Shown here: one piece after another, positions 12,961-25,353 of the stretch
Layout of the letters: each line of letters begins with the position of its first letter
Numbering within the stretch: position 1 is the stretch's first letter
Origin: Dillenia suffruticosa
Lineage: Eukaryota > Streptophyta > Magnoliopsida > Dilleniales > Dilleniaceae
NCBI GenBank assembly: GCA_033439265.1
Contig: JAVTVX010000001.1
Coordinates: 15,890,608-15,954,607, forward strand
Direction: 5' to 3'
Length of the DNA stretch: 64,000 nt
Translations under genes and position numbers: made by a program
Notes under the pieces: generated by a model
What the model was told of the DNA's origin: nothing
Databases searched by the model: none
What the model saw: the letters and a program-made list of their open reading frames with translations, nothing else

Positions 12961-13408
12961 TCATATCCACGTGCTAGCCCCACATTCCCATGTCTTGGCA
13001 TCTAAAACGGACTCATCGCCACCAACAAAGAATAAGGCTGCAGAAAGGAAGTCATGCTGAGGCAGAGCAGCAAGGCTGCACGAGAGTCCCAGGCTTGAAG
13101 CCAAGCTGGAAAGGAGTAACGAAGATGATGTGGTTGAGAATCCTGTGCGGGGACCAACCACTTGATTTGGCTTGTTAATCAAAGTGGGTATTTGTTTGAT
13201 ACGCAACTCCTGCAAGTTTAGGTGTTGAATAACGGGACTCCTTTGTGAAACAATTTTCTTCCATACAATTTATATTTGAAAATCATCGCAAGACCATTAG
13301 GGAAAACATGTATTGTGAAGTAGCCTCATCCCTTGGTGATAAATGAAATAGCTTGTGATATTGGTCTGACTAAGTTGATTATAATTACAATTTTTTTGCA
13401 TATACATA

Positions 13409-13448
<40 letters not shown>

Positions 13449-13623
13449 AATATGAAATAAAAACCTTTGTATCGTTATAGATATGAGAGAATGTCAAATA
13501 ATATAAAATTACATTTAACATAACTCTAATTTTAGTGATTTTCATTTGTCACTGAATAAAAAAAGAAAAGACGTCTTTAATTATAAAGATTTAATAATAT
13601 CGGACGATTTGAGAATCTTTATT
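12961..13623. other. End of the MYB-CC relic and AT-rich intergenic DNA
   Basis: To about 13180 there are traces of a polar C-terminal region (SPPTKNKAAERK in one frame). After that the DNA is AT-rich, with a (TA)n microsatellite at 13411-13445. Confidence 0.4.
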
Positions 13624-13802
13624 CATTTTAATTTGATTTATAAATAGATGGCATATTTATCTATAAAATGAGTTAAAAATTATTATTATACAAATAAACT
13701 CATGAGTTAAAAACTTTATTTAATTATAATTAAATTTAATCTCAATTTTCGGAAAAATATTTCTTAGTTCCTTTGGCTATTAGTAAGATTTGACATTAAT
13801 AT
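13624..13802. repeat. Anonymous AT-rich repeat X, copy 1
   Basis: This stretch, around AAATAGATGGCATATTTATC, is matched in order by three separated pieces further on: 28154-28180, 46618-46736 and 47181-47217. It therefore shows what that site looked like before two later insertions. Its own ends and class are unknown. Confidence 0.7.
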
Positions 13803-13916
13803 TAACATTAAAAGAAAAACTAATGTAAAAAATTCCTGAGTTGCATGGTGTACCTGATAATTTTTAAGAGAAATACATATTCAAAGACCGACTATAACTT
13901 TAATTTATTTAATGGT

Positions 13917-13948
<32 letters not shown>

Positions 13949-14172
13949 AGAATTAACTATTATGTAATTTTAGTTTATTCAAAGTGAGGAAAAAAATTTA
14001 CTTGGTAATGTTTTTCCTATTCACCTAAAGTAAATTTATTTTTTAAATAGTAAATACATAACATATTATTATATTTTCACAAAAAGGTTAAAAGGTTTTT
14101 ATACTTAAAAGAAAATGTTTTATATTATTATAATATATTTTAAAGTTTGTCTATAAAAATTGGGGTGAGAGT

Positions 14173-14680
14173 AGGGTTGACAATTGAGCCTTCTGAACTA
14201 GGGTTTTATAATGCTCAAACTCACACCTGTTTAAAATTTTATGGATTTGAATCTGAGTCCAACTTGAAAAAATTCAAAAAATCAAAAAATCATGACTCGG
14301 TTTAAATCGAAAGAGCTTTGTTTTGGATCAGATTTTATCCCGTATCATAAATTTTATTTTTAACTCATTTTATACTGTAATAAATATAAAATAAAAACAT
14401 GTTGATTATTCAAAATAAAACACAAAATAAATACTACTATATCAAATTAAGGATTATGAATAATGAAAAATTAAAAAATTGAATTAAAAATAATATAATA
14501 AATTTATCAAAGTCGTTATCAAAATTACAATTTTTTTAAAAGCACAAAAAACAATATTTGATTTTAAATATGTTAACTTTATAACGGGTCGAATCTATCG
14601 ATATCCAAACTTGACTCATAATTAAAACGGATCTAAATAATAGACCGAGTTCAGAGCGGTCCGATCCAATTGTCAGTCCT
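14173..14680. mobile_element. hAT-type MITE Y, copy 1
   Basis: The ends are inverted: AGGGTTGACAATTG at the left and CAATTGTCAGTCCT at the right (reverse complement AGGACTGACAATTG). It is about 508 bp, AT-rich and without coding capacity. A second copy at 46737-47180 shares the terminal repeats and the internal style (TTTTATGG followed by a TTGA-rich part). The 8-bp flanks here match only loosely, so this is probably an old insertion. Confidence 0.65.
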
Positions 14681-14879
14681 GGATAGGAGTAAGAGAATAC
14701 AGCGTTATAAAAATTTTAATAATTTGAGAGGAGAATTGAGACCTGTGTAAAATAGTTATCGATAAACCTAGTAAAATAGTTAATTGTGGTATTGTGATTT
14801 GGCAGTGACCGTTCCATGCTATTAAAACCTTCTATAATTATAGAAAATTCAGAGTTATTGACGTTGCCTAAGGTGCAGA

Positions 14880-15209
14880 AATCGGAGCATCAGAGTTAAA
14901 AAAGTTTTGCCGCCGAGACAGACACATGAAATGGGAAAGACCGAGAGACAGAGAGTGGTGAGTAAAATCATAGACAAAAGAAGAACAAGCAGCTCCCCCT
15001 CTCCCCCGCGAACGCCAACACACCGCTGTCTCCAACCTCCACGCACTTTCTCTCTCTCTCTCTCTCTCTCACATCCGCGTACCCAAAATTGTAACCCGAA
15101 AAACCCAAAGAATGTAGAGCTCTAGTTTGTAGTCAATTTCAACCCCGTAGTCTCTTTTTAATCTTTCAAAGCGAGAAGGGATTAGGGTTTTGTCTGTTTT
15201 ATTGGGTTG

Positions 15210-15277
<68 letters not shown>

Positions 15278-15306
15278 GTTTTCAAGAAATTTGCGAGTGC
15301 TTCCTT
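14880..15306 (+). promoter_or_regulatory. Probable promoter/5' leader with CT and GA tracts
   Basis: A locally GC-richer region within AT-rich surroundings has a CT run (15048-15070) and a 63-bp (GA)n run (15212-15274), followed by a short ORF beginning at 15307. CT/GA tracts next to start sites are common in plant 5' leaders. It is the most promoter-like stretch upstream of the hAT-derived gene; the assignment is inferred from composition and position only. Confidence 0.4.
15212..15274. repeat. (GA)n microsatellite
   Basis: About 31 uninterrupted GA units, probably within a transcribed leader. Confidence 0.95.
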
Positions 15307-15370
15307 ATGATGGAAGGGATTCAACCTAGGGTTCGTTGCCACCTGCCAAATGCATTGATACAAAAAAGCG
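15307..15370 (+). other. Candidate first coding exon of the hAT-derived gene
   Basis: ATGATGG opens a 21-codon frame (MMEGIQPRVRCHLPNALIQK, then S) that ends at GCG|GTATAT, a plausible donor. Joined to the acceptor CAACAG|AAATGG at 23153/23154, the frame runs directly into the BED-finger ORF (AGC GAA ATG GCT). This could be a genuine N-terminal extension or chance in a 5' leader. No other exon was confirmed in the 7.8 kb between them. Confidence 0.3.
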
Positions 15371-18300
15371 GTATATTATTTGTATGTATGTTTGATTTCT
15401 TAAGTTTATTGGCATTTTTTTTTTCAATTCTCATATATTCTAGTAGTATTTTAGCAGTTTTATCTATTTATCGTGGGATCATTGATAATGTCAAAAAATG
15501 AGATCGTTGATATTGTCAGGATATCAGCTGAAAACCTAGTTACCTTTTCTGTTGCTTTGGGGGTACTATTGTTAGTTTTTGGCCGAATATTGTTAATATT
15601 CCTATAAAATCATGATAGGTACGCTATAAATGCAATGGCTTGTGCAGGGTGCCAAATTAAACTATTGTATAGTCCTTAGATTAATACCAGAGAGAGCTCA
15701 GATGGAATATTTTATTATTGTTAAAGGCTATCAAGATATAGATGGGATAATTGCATATTTACCTTAAAATTCTAAGTTATATTGGAGAAGAATCTTTATT
15801 ATTGTGCAAAAAATGTTACTCCTTTTTACACTTTTATTGGTAATGTTTGGTGACTAGGATCCAAAATTTGAAGTGGCAATATGTATATTTGCCCTTCAGC
15901 TAATGGTGCATTTCGGGCCTGTTGTCATGGTCATATCTTTGGAGATTGGCTTGTTTTATTCTTTTCCCTTGTGTGCTGGGAGGATCTCTCACCCTTTATG
16001 TGTTTCTATTTTTATCTTTGTATATTCCTCTTGATTAATGATGTTTTCTTCTTTTGCCATAAGGAAAACCTTGCAATGATGCTAGAGAAAGAGATAATCA
16101 GATATGACTATGACATAAAAGGAATATTCATATTTTAGATTGTTATGAGGGTCCTTAGCTTCATTTCTCTTAGATTTGATCACATGTTAAAACACATTAT
16201 GAATAAATACTGCAAAAACGTATGGTATAAGAGGCCATCTATCAAAATGATGTCTTAATCTAAATTTAAAAAATTGTATAATAAAGATTTGAAATCAGTA
16301 CTTACTGTTCCATAATTACTATACAACTTTTTATCCAGAACTTTTTGTAAGACTCTCGATGGGCAAGAGCACATTCAGGACTTAAGTTGATGAACTGTTA
16401 TTGTTTAAAATTTGTTAGATCATCTATTTTAGTTATGACACCATTAATCAAAAGTCAATAGGTATTTACCACATTTGTCATGTAGGTTTCCGTGGTGCCA
16501 AATGACCATAAAGAAAAAGGCATTTACGTTCATAATCTATAATGATGCTTAAGTATTTAATAATCAATTGCCAATTAATTGTGTAGTGGCCAAACATCAA
16601 GCTAGCTTGGCAGCATTTCTTCCTTAAATTTTGGAGGGACCAAGTTTATTCTCTTGACATCAAGCAAGAAGATAATTTTACAAAATTTTCTGGTGACAGC
16701 AAAGTCTGGTGTCCTGGTGTCAAGCAAAATGACAATTCTCACAAAATTTTGTAGTAGCCATGTCTCCTGATATAGGTTTCCCATTGTCAAAATAGAAATG
16801 CACATTTAGTCAAATCATGATTTGATAATGGTTTTGATAAATAGTGATATCTATGGGTGATAGAGCAAATGCCAATATTGGGCAGGAAAATCATTGATAG
16901 GATTTTCAAAATTTTAGGGAATTTTTGGTCAATATATTGTAAAGTATCCTCCTTATTTGAAAATAGTTGAAAATGATAAACACTTGCAAAGTTAGTATAA
17001 AAATAGATAAAAAATATAAACAATACTTTAATTTTGAAAATTATGTCGTATGTTTGAGATGTCATGGAAATATCTTTCTAATTTTGGTATGCAACCTGCC
17101 AAAAATAGCAATTTAGAACCTTCTTTTTCTTTCTTTGATTTAGTTAAATGATAGCAATTGTGCAGTGTCTTTGGATATTGAGTTGTCAATATAGCTTTAA
17201 ACGATGATGTTTGTTTTGTTATTTTTTATTTTTTGTATGTGTACAGGCACCTGCTTCTGTGCATGCTTTTTGTTTGTCTGTTCTTTTTTTTTCCGATAAC
17301 AAAATAGTTTTGCCATTTGAGTTGCCAATATAATGTAGCGTGTTAAATGCAAAACGTTGCTTAATGGTAGCATTTAATAATTTCATTTATTCTTGTTTTC
17401 AGGGATTGTGCTTTTCTGGTCACTGTGAATGCTCTGGATTCAAATTGAGGTGAAGACTTTCTTTAAGAAAGACTAACAGTGTGAAACCATGAACTACTGA
17501 GGTGAGTACAACAAATTTTAGATAAGCAGGATTTAAGGCAGTCCCCAACTTAAAGGATTTGGTCTCACAATTTGTCAAGTTCGCTGGTATAAAGACTTCT
17601 GATTTGTGGAATGTACAACTTATGATAGATAATAACCACATGCTTGGTAGATTGTGAAACTGATATCTATAAAAAGATCAGTATCTACATATATTCTCTT
17701 CTTGTTGCGATTGAAAGATATATATATATTTTTTCTAAGTGTCGAAAGATAGCACGCCAAGGTCATATTTCCCATGCAGTACTTTCTTGGCAAAACTCGC
17801 TAGGTGATTGGCTATTCACAGTGTTTTCCTTTATCTCATGCAAAGAGATTGGCATTTTTTAGCATCAGGAAAGAAGGTGTTAGTTTTGGGATTTCTAAAT
17901 ATTCTTTAGTTTGTCACATTAAACTTAATTAAATTTAGGTCCTCTCTCTCTCTCTCTCTCTCTCCATATATATTATTATATTGTTCAAGGTCTGTAGTGT
18001 TGGAAAAAAGAAGATAGTTGCTACTTCAATTTGTAAATAGAAACTTATATCATTGTCATTAACCATAATTGTTCAAAATTTGAGATGCTGTTTATCTGAC
18101 GTGGATCGTCTGCCATTCTACTTTGTTTGTGGTGTTTATATATAGAAGGAATAACACTGCTCTGAGCTGGTGCATATGGGCAAGAGCTACCCAAGGTGAA
18201 AATGTACTAAATTGACAACCTCATAAGAGAAAAGGATCTCTGCAATGTCCAAAACTTCAAAATCTTCAAAAAACTAATGGTAAAATAAAATATAGTGTTC

Positions 18301-21300
18301 ATTCCTGTTAAAATTCTCCAGTTGCGTGCTCTCTTGACCAATCAAAAAACAATTAGAGGAAGTATTCCAAGCACTCTCCTTCAAAATAAAACTTCTGAAA
18401 TCACTCCAATCCCATAATTCAGCAAGCACTGGGCTGTTGCCATGCAATGAATGCGAAGAACGAAAAACACCTATTCTCATGACTAGCGAGTCCAAGAACA
18501 ATGAAATAGTGAATTGTTGACTGGTTCAGGCTTACTTTTGCAAAGAGCATGCCTTTTAATTAAGACAAACCTCTTCTTTGAACAGTTCCTCGAGTTAGAT
18601 CCATCCTCAAGTTTCCTCCCACCCCAAATGAGATACCCTAGGTGGATGAAAGAAATCCATGAGCTCTCCAGGGGAATGAATTCTCTCTATCTATGCTCAT
18701 TACCTTTGGTTAATGACATTGCACAAACTGCACACCTCAAAGCACCAAAGGAGGCAAACTTCCGATTGACCGTGCTGTTGTGGTTTCTAACCACAAACAT
18801 TACCCATTAGTTAAATATAAGGAACATATTATACAGGTCAATTTGTTGGATTTTGATAAGATTTGTTGGTTAACATAAAAAAGATTATATTGGTTCTTTT
18901 TTAATTGGCCAGCATAACACATTCCTAACATTACATTAATACATAAGGTGAACTAGTTGGGACGGTGTCGGCAAATCAAAATTAATATCACATCAAAGGG
19001 CTTAATGAATTGATGTGAAAGACTCATGCATTACCTTTAGGAATTAAGCATTTGTATTTTGGATGATCTGTCAAAATACTGTACAGTAAAAATAAAATGT
19101 GTAGTGTCCGTTCTCGTCAGAAAAATGGAAGAGTCTTAGGAATGTGTAGCTTTTCAAGTTTCTTTTTTGACAGGCAACTGGTTTATCATCAATCATACCA
19201 AATGTGGAAACTTGATAACCAATATTAGCTTGCGTAATAGAGTTCATTGATGCTGCAATATGGTTACTATGTTTGACAAGTTACACATCTTTATGAAGTA
19301 AAAGATAGTCATGTTGATAATATTTCATTGCATCACTTCGCTTTAATTAGTCCTCAATCTTATATGGGATTCATGTGGGATATTAGAGGGGAAATAGTAG
19401 ATAAAACAGGGGAAATAATAAAAGAGAGGAAAGTTGTTTCTTCTTGCCTTGGTTATATTATCTTTCTATATAAAAAAAAAGAAAAAAAAATAGCTCAATG
19501 TAAATTAAAGAAAAAGGAACAAGAAGGAAAGTTTTCTTCATCTCCTGTCTCCCTCTCAATTCCTCTTCAACATTGTTTTATGCTTCCTCTTCTTCTTTTC
19601 TTCAGTTTCACTTCTTTTCTCCCAGCCTACAAACAAAGAACATGTTTTTGGAGCGTGCCTTAGCTTTGGTGACCTGGATTATCAACTCAAGAACTTGTAC
19701 ATACCAGTGTTCAGGTTATCTTTTATTTTTTTTCCAGGATATAATTTGTTCTCTGTGATGCAATTGCTTTTATAAAACGGTGATTGATCTATTTGTTGTG
19801 ACATATTTGTTGTAGCTTTGCTAAGTATTCTTCATTAGTATTATTTTTTTAGTGGTCAGTCACAAATTTTGAACAAATGCTGTAATATTGAACAGGATTA
19901 GCTTGCGGGCCTAACAAATCATTGTCCTCTCATGGGACTTTGTTCTCTAGGAATAATAAATCTTTCAAGTCATTTGTGTTTTTGTTGGTTTTTAATTTTT
20001 TTTTTAATTTTTTTAATTTTTTTAATTTTTTTAATTTTTTTAATTTTTTTAATTTTTTTAATTTTTTTAATTTTTTTTAATTTTTTTAATTTTTTTTAAT
20101 TTTTTTAATTTTTTTAATTTTTTTAATTTTTTTAATTTTTTTAATTTTTTTAATTTTTTTAATTTTTTTAATTTTTTTAATTTTTTAATTTTTTTAATTT
20201 TTTAATTTTTTAATTTTTTAATTTTTTAATTTTTTAATTTTTTAATTTTTTTAATTTTTTAATTTTTTTAATTTTTTTAAAAATTTTTAAAATTTTTAAA
20301 ATTTTAAAATTTTTTATTTTTTTTTCGTAATCCCTTTTCTTGTGGCCTGGGTCTTTTAGTAATGAGTATGTCTCATGTGCACTGGAAGTTGATCTTTTTT
20401 ATATTTTTGGATTAGAAAAAGCAGAAAAGGGAGCAGATGTAAACTTTTATGCATGGGTGCCTTGGTTTGGCGTATTTGATTGCTTAAATTAGGATTCACT
20501 TTTTTGACATGTAAGTTTTTTCTGGCCTGTGATATGTTTATTCAAGGTAATTTGTTGTCGTTGGTTTACATCCAGCATTACTTAAATGATTAGTCCGGAG
20601 TTGCTGAGAATCAGGAGTATAAATACATGAATTGTCATAATGGAGCAATTGTTGCCTTGCAGTAAATGGCACTTATTCTATCTCTGAGAAAAACATTTAG
20701 TGCGTAACAAGTAGTTATATCGTATAATTGTTATTATGATAATTTGTCAGACTTCTTGAATTCACATGGGGTGTGAGTTCTTTCTTTATGAAATACTAAA
20801 TCTTGGAGCTTGTGATGTGCATAGAAGGGCTATGCTATGAGGATAACTATAATTTGTGTCCAGTGAAATAGAGGAATGAGGATAATTACCACCAAGTGGA
20901 AGATCCATCCCCTGGAAAAATTTAAAAAGGGAAGAAAAAGAAAAAAAGAATGCTGTTGAGAGGAAAGACAAACCTTATTTATTTTCTTTTGGTATAACAA
21001 GAAAAGATAACCATCTTATGAGATGCGAAAGATTTGTTCTCTAAAATTCAAGCATTCTGTTCACAATGTAGAAGTCCTGGTACAATTTCAGAGCAACTTC
21101 AAGATCTTGTAGGGGGCCAAAACCTTAAACTTAATGATTGAAAAAAAAATGAAATCATTAGGATTCTAAGTGAACACATCATTCTCCAAATATGACAAAT
21201 AATTCAATTAGCAATCTCAGGCTGTTGAAAAGTGGAGGATCAGATGGTTTCTGGCAAATCACAAACATGAGGAGATCTAGCCGAATTTAATCTTGTCATT

Positions 21301-23153
21301 TGCAGCAATTCAATTGTGGTCATTTTGTTGATTAAGAAAATCCAATGCATGTTGAATGTTATGTGTAAGAGAAGAATGCTCAAATTCGCCTGCATCCCAG
21401 TGCCATTCTATAAATAAAGGGTTGTGGTTAGATATAATGCCAATGCACTGAGTACTGAACAAATGGACAAAAGGGTCTATAATCTACATTTAACATGTAA
21501 TCCTATTGGAACAGAGCTATTCATAAGCTGTGGACGATTTGACCCAGATGAGTTTTTAAATATTCTTGGCTTGGGTCTATAGGAAGTTCAGAAGAGCTTT
21601 GGATTTATTTATTTTAGTGATTGCATTTGCTTGAAACACTTATGCTGTCATTTATAAACCTTGACCAAAAACTATGGCTGTTTTACAAGCCCCGTTGGTG
21701 GTCTATGTTAACATTAGAAGGTTCTTCCTTTTCTGTTTCGTTGGGATAAAATTTTGTATTTTGATGGTGACAGAAATCTCTGGCTATAAGACTCATTGTG
21801 TTTTACCTAATTGTGAAATTGATCTAACAATTTGTATTTGTATTGCTGACCTAGTGATCAGGTTTGAGCAGATGGATTTGCTTTAAGAAATCTATGTCTT
21901 TTACATTTATATTTTTACAATTAACTTCGGGTCACGTAGTTGGGTGATCAGTTATTTTTAACGCATAGTGAGAGATGCTTTAGTTAAAATTATGATGGTG
22001 CTATATGATAATAAAATATTAAAAATAGCAGACCACATTGATTATTACGTGTTATGCAAATGTATAGGATTTTGGAAATATAACCAGAAATTATATTTAG
22101 TTTCTGTTGATGTGTAAACTTACACAAGCAAGTTAGCATTTTGGATGCAAAGAATTTTGTATGGCATATAAAACCAATTTTAAGTTACACTTATTTAATA
22201 GGTTGCTGATTTCTCACACCAAAAGAAAACCTTGGATCTTCTGTGACCTACTGTGGAATGTTTGTATCCTTCATTGTAGGATCTCTATGAAAATTGACCA
22301 ATAATACCAGCATTTTACTTTTATATACCTTTGGGAATGGTGAAGGAATTTTGTCAATGGTTTCCATTGACCATAACTCTTTACTTCTAGGAACCTTAAA
22401 TATCGTCTATATATTCCCAATATTTCAACTTATCAGCAAAAGGTTAAACAGTGTTGCTCTGTTGATTATTAAGAACATTTAAGTTTCACCAACACATTAT
22501 GCGCTTTGCATTCAAGAAATCTACTTATCACATTGAGATAGATTATTATCATATTTGTTTGTGAAGGTGTTGATGAGCCGAAGCAGATCTGAAGTTAGTT
22601 TCCTTAGCTGGAAAGATATGTGGCCATAAAATAGGGATTAAGTGGAATAGAATTGACCGGATGGTAGATTCCTGGAAATACCTGTTTCTTCCATATTTTG
22701 CTTCCAGCTGTCATATATAATCTTTCCTTAGCAACTGCAGCTACAATTATATTTCTATTTGCCAACTCTCTGGAGTTTGGAGCATACATTTCCGATTTGA
22801 AGTTTGTCTTATGAGTACCTAGAATGAAATTGTGAGCTTTAGCTTGCTATCTGTGTACTCTACCTGCCTTGCACAAGATATTGACCTTTTGTCCTGCACC
22901 AAGTTAAGGTGCACAAAAGCTTTATTTTATTGCGTAAATTCATTTATATGTCCTTTTAGAATTCAGATTTTCATAGTTGATACAGTCTCTGAGAGTGCTT
23001 TTATTGCATAAACTCGGGAATCCTGCTGATTGTAACGAAATTTGTCATTTGTATCTTTTAAGAGTGAGTTGTGGTATCACTGTATGTTCACTAGAAAAAT
23101 ATTCGTGTTACAGGACCTAATCAATTTCAATTGTTTCTGGCTTTTTTCAACAG
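15371..23153 (+). other. Non-coding DNA, possible long intron before the hAT-derived gene
   Basis: No supported gene. Contents noticed: imperfect repeats around 16655-16760 (two versions of CAAGCAANATGACAATT), a CT run at 17942-17963, a possible minus-strand remnant near 18470-18570, and the large A/T-only array at 19991-20322. A pyrimidine tract and AG just before 17403 could mark a non-coding exon, without further support. Confidence 0.5.
19991..20322. repeat. AATTTTTTT-type tandem array, about 330 bp
   Basis: A run of roughly 38 units of AATTTTTTT with small length changes (seven to nine T, some six) is made only of A and T. Shorter units cluster toward the right end (20180-20270), where it grades into AAAATTTTTAAAATTTT. 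It is a minisatellite and would be strongly bent and easily unwound. Confidence 0.95.
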
Positions 23154-23155
23154 AA

Positions 23156-25249
23156 ATGGCTTCAGGTGATGCCTCCATCAATGTTCATGAGCATGGTATT
23201 GTGCTTGATGAGAAGAAGAGGAAAGTCAAATGCAATTATTGTGGAAAAATTGTGAGTGGCTTCTCCCGTCTTAAGTGCCATCTTGGGAATGTGGGCACTG
23301 ATGTAAAATCTTGTGACAAGGTTCCCGAAGAAATTGGCAAACTAATTAGAAAACAATTACTTGAAAGCAAGTGTTACCACCTAAGCAAAGAAATTGGGAA
23401 ACTGTTGCACTACGATCTTCCATTGAAGAGAATTTGTACCCCTGGCTCCAGTAATCCGAAGCACCTTAAGCGTGATGCAACTGAGGCAGCTGGATCAGGA
23501 AGCAGAATCCCGTTTGAGACATCTACCACTTCAGAAGATGAAATTGAATGGGTTCCGGCTGTCAACAGAGACATAGAATCCATAAGAGCTGTTTGCCCCG
23601 GTGATAGTAAAGAGTCAATGCTGAAGCACATTCAGAAGTGCATTGGTAGATTCTTTTACGAAGCAGGCATTGATCTCAGTGTGGCAAAATCAACGAGCTT
23701 CCAACATCTTATTGATGCTACATGTGGCAGTGGTGAGATCGGGTTTTTTAAGGTCCCCGCTGTTGAGGAGCTCAAAGGATGGATCCTCGAAGAAGAACTT
23801 AGCGAGATCCAACAATATGCCAAGGAAATTAAAGTTTCCTGGCAAAGTACAGGCTGCAGCATCTTATTGGGTAGCTGGAATGATGAAAGCGGTAAAAATC
23901 TCATTTACTTTCTGGTCGACTGCCCAAAGGGGGTCATATTCCTCCATGCGTGTGACATTTCAGCTATCGCTGCAGATGTTGATGCCCTGCAGTTGATTGT
24001 TGAACGCGTTCTTGTGGAGGTTGGGGTTGACAATGTGGTTCAAGTTATCACTAACTCTACCTCAGGCTGCATGCGAGATGTTGGAAGGAGATTAACAGAG
24101 AAGCATAGAACCCTGTTTTGGACCGTGAGTGCAACGCAATGCATAGAGCTCATTCTAGACAGGATGAGAATGATGGACATAATCAAAAGTGTGCTTGATA
24201 AGTCCAGGACCATTACAGGATTCATATACAGCCACACAACAATTCTGAATCTACTGAGGGATTGTATAAGTGGCCGTGATCTGGTCAAGTCCTTCAAGAT
24301 TAAGTTCGTTGTCCCTTTCTTAACCTTGGAAAATATGGTTTTAGAAAGAAAAAACTTGACAAACATGTTTATGTCACCTGAGTGGTGGACATTGGTTTGG
24401 GCGTGCGGGCCAGAGGGAAAGAAGGTAGCTGATTTGGTGGGGGACTCTGATTTCTGGACTGAGGCTGAAATAGTTTTGAAGGGTTGCATTCCTCTGGTAA
24501 ACTTTTTGTGCTTAATCAATGGTAGGGATAAGCTATTAATGGGTGTTGCCTACGATGCTATGGACCAGGTGAAGGAAACCATAAAGAGAGAATTTGGAAA
24601 CAAGAAAGAATTGTACATGCCATTCTGGGAAGTGATTGATGAGTTTTGGAATAAATATCTTCATAACCCACTCTGTTCTGCTGGTTACCTATTGAATCCG
24701 GCGTTCTATTATTCTAGGGATTTTTTTCTTGATGATGAAGTTTCTAATGATCTTTTCTCCTGTATCTCCCGGATGTCAAAAGACCAACAGACTAAAGACA
24801 TCATAGTGCAGCAACTTGAGGCCTACTGGAAAGGTGAAGGTGCTTTGGCAAATGGGAGTACCATTAGCTGTAGATCTAATATTACTCCTGGTTGGTGAAC
24901 TATCTTTCTATGTTCTGAGATCTTAATTTCTATTATGGTTATCATAACTGTATGACGGCAGTCTTAACAAAAACCTTAAATCGCAGCTGCATGGTGGGCA
25001 CGATATGGAGAACAATGGCCTGAGTTGCGGAGGCTAGCTGTGCGAATTTTAAGCCAGACGTTTGATGGGGCATCAAGGTTTGATCTCAAGAAGGACATGG
25101 CAGATAAATTTCTTGAAGGGAGGAATCCATTAGAGCAGCAACGACTTAAGGACCTAACATTTGTGCATTATAATTTGAATCTTCAGCAATTTGAGTCTAG
25201 TAATTACAGTGATGAAATGAGTGAAAAAATAAACCCATTTGATCATTAG
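23156..25249 (+). CDS. hAT-transposase-derived protein with BED zinc finger and DUF659-like domain
   Basis: The exons are 23156-24890 and 24987-25249 (665 codons plus stop), joined across a 96-bp GT-AG intron through an Ala codon. A BED-type finger lies at residues 26-53 (CNYCGK with C26 and C29, H42, C53). A DUF659-like RNase H-fold region follows (about 160-360: FFYEAGIDLSVAKSTSFQHL, then SWND, DCPKGVIFLHACD, VVQVIT). A hAT C-terminal dimerisation stretch ends it (AAWWARYGEQWPELRRLAVR, then NPLEQQRLKDLTFVHYN). Related plant proteins are domesticated or formerly mobile hAT transposases, nuclear and DNA-binding. Two aspartates usually catalytic in this fold appear replaced: SDGW is LGSW (Gly239), and VTDNASN is ITNSTSG (Asn300). 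The long intact frame suggests a retained gene without transposase activity. The stop follows NPFDH, where the copy at 47218 has Trp and continues 57 residues, so this C-terminus is shortened. The ATG follows an acceptor at 23153; a frame-compatible upstream exon exists at 15307-15370. Confidence 0.8.
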
Positions 25250-25353
25250 ATTGTGGATGTTGAACCCGCGATTGGATCCCAAGATGTAACCACCACATGG
25301 ATGGACTCGGACATGAAAGATATTACTAGTATCGGGAATAGGGGCCCCTGATG
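25228..25353 (+). repeat. C-terminal exon segment of the hAT-derived gene, copy A
   Basis: This segment includes the last seven codons of the hAT-derived gene and about 100 bp after the stop. It is repeated at 47214-47343 with about 85-90% identity by eye (GGATCCCAAGATGT, CACCACATGGATGGAC). Read past the TAG, copy A keeps the same frame (IVDVEPAIGSQDVTTTWMD), which shows the stop is secondary. The similarity ends at about 25353, exactly where mobile-element sequence starts. Confidence 0.85.

Noticed and set aside
18470-18570. LINE zinc-finger remnant on the minus strand (RHALCKSKPEPVNN)
   Set aside because: It faintly resembles the zf-RVT region (CxxC ... HLFLHC), but it is too short and no RT traces lie nearby.
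24040-24519. 159-aa minus-strand ORF
   Set aside because: It is a shadow of the hAT-derived gene's coding frame.
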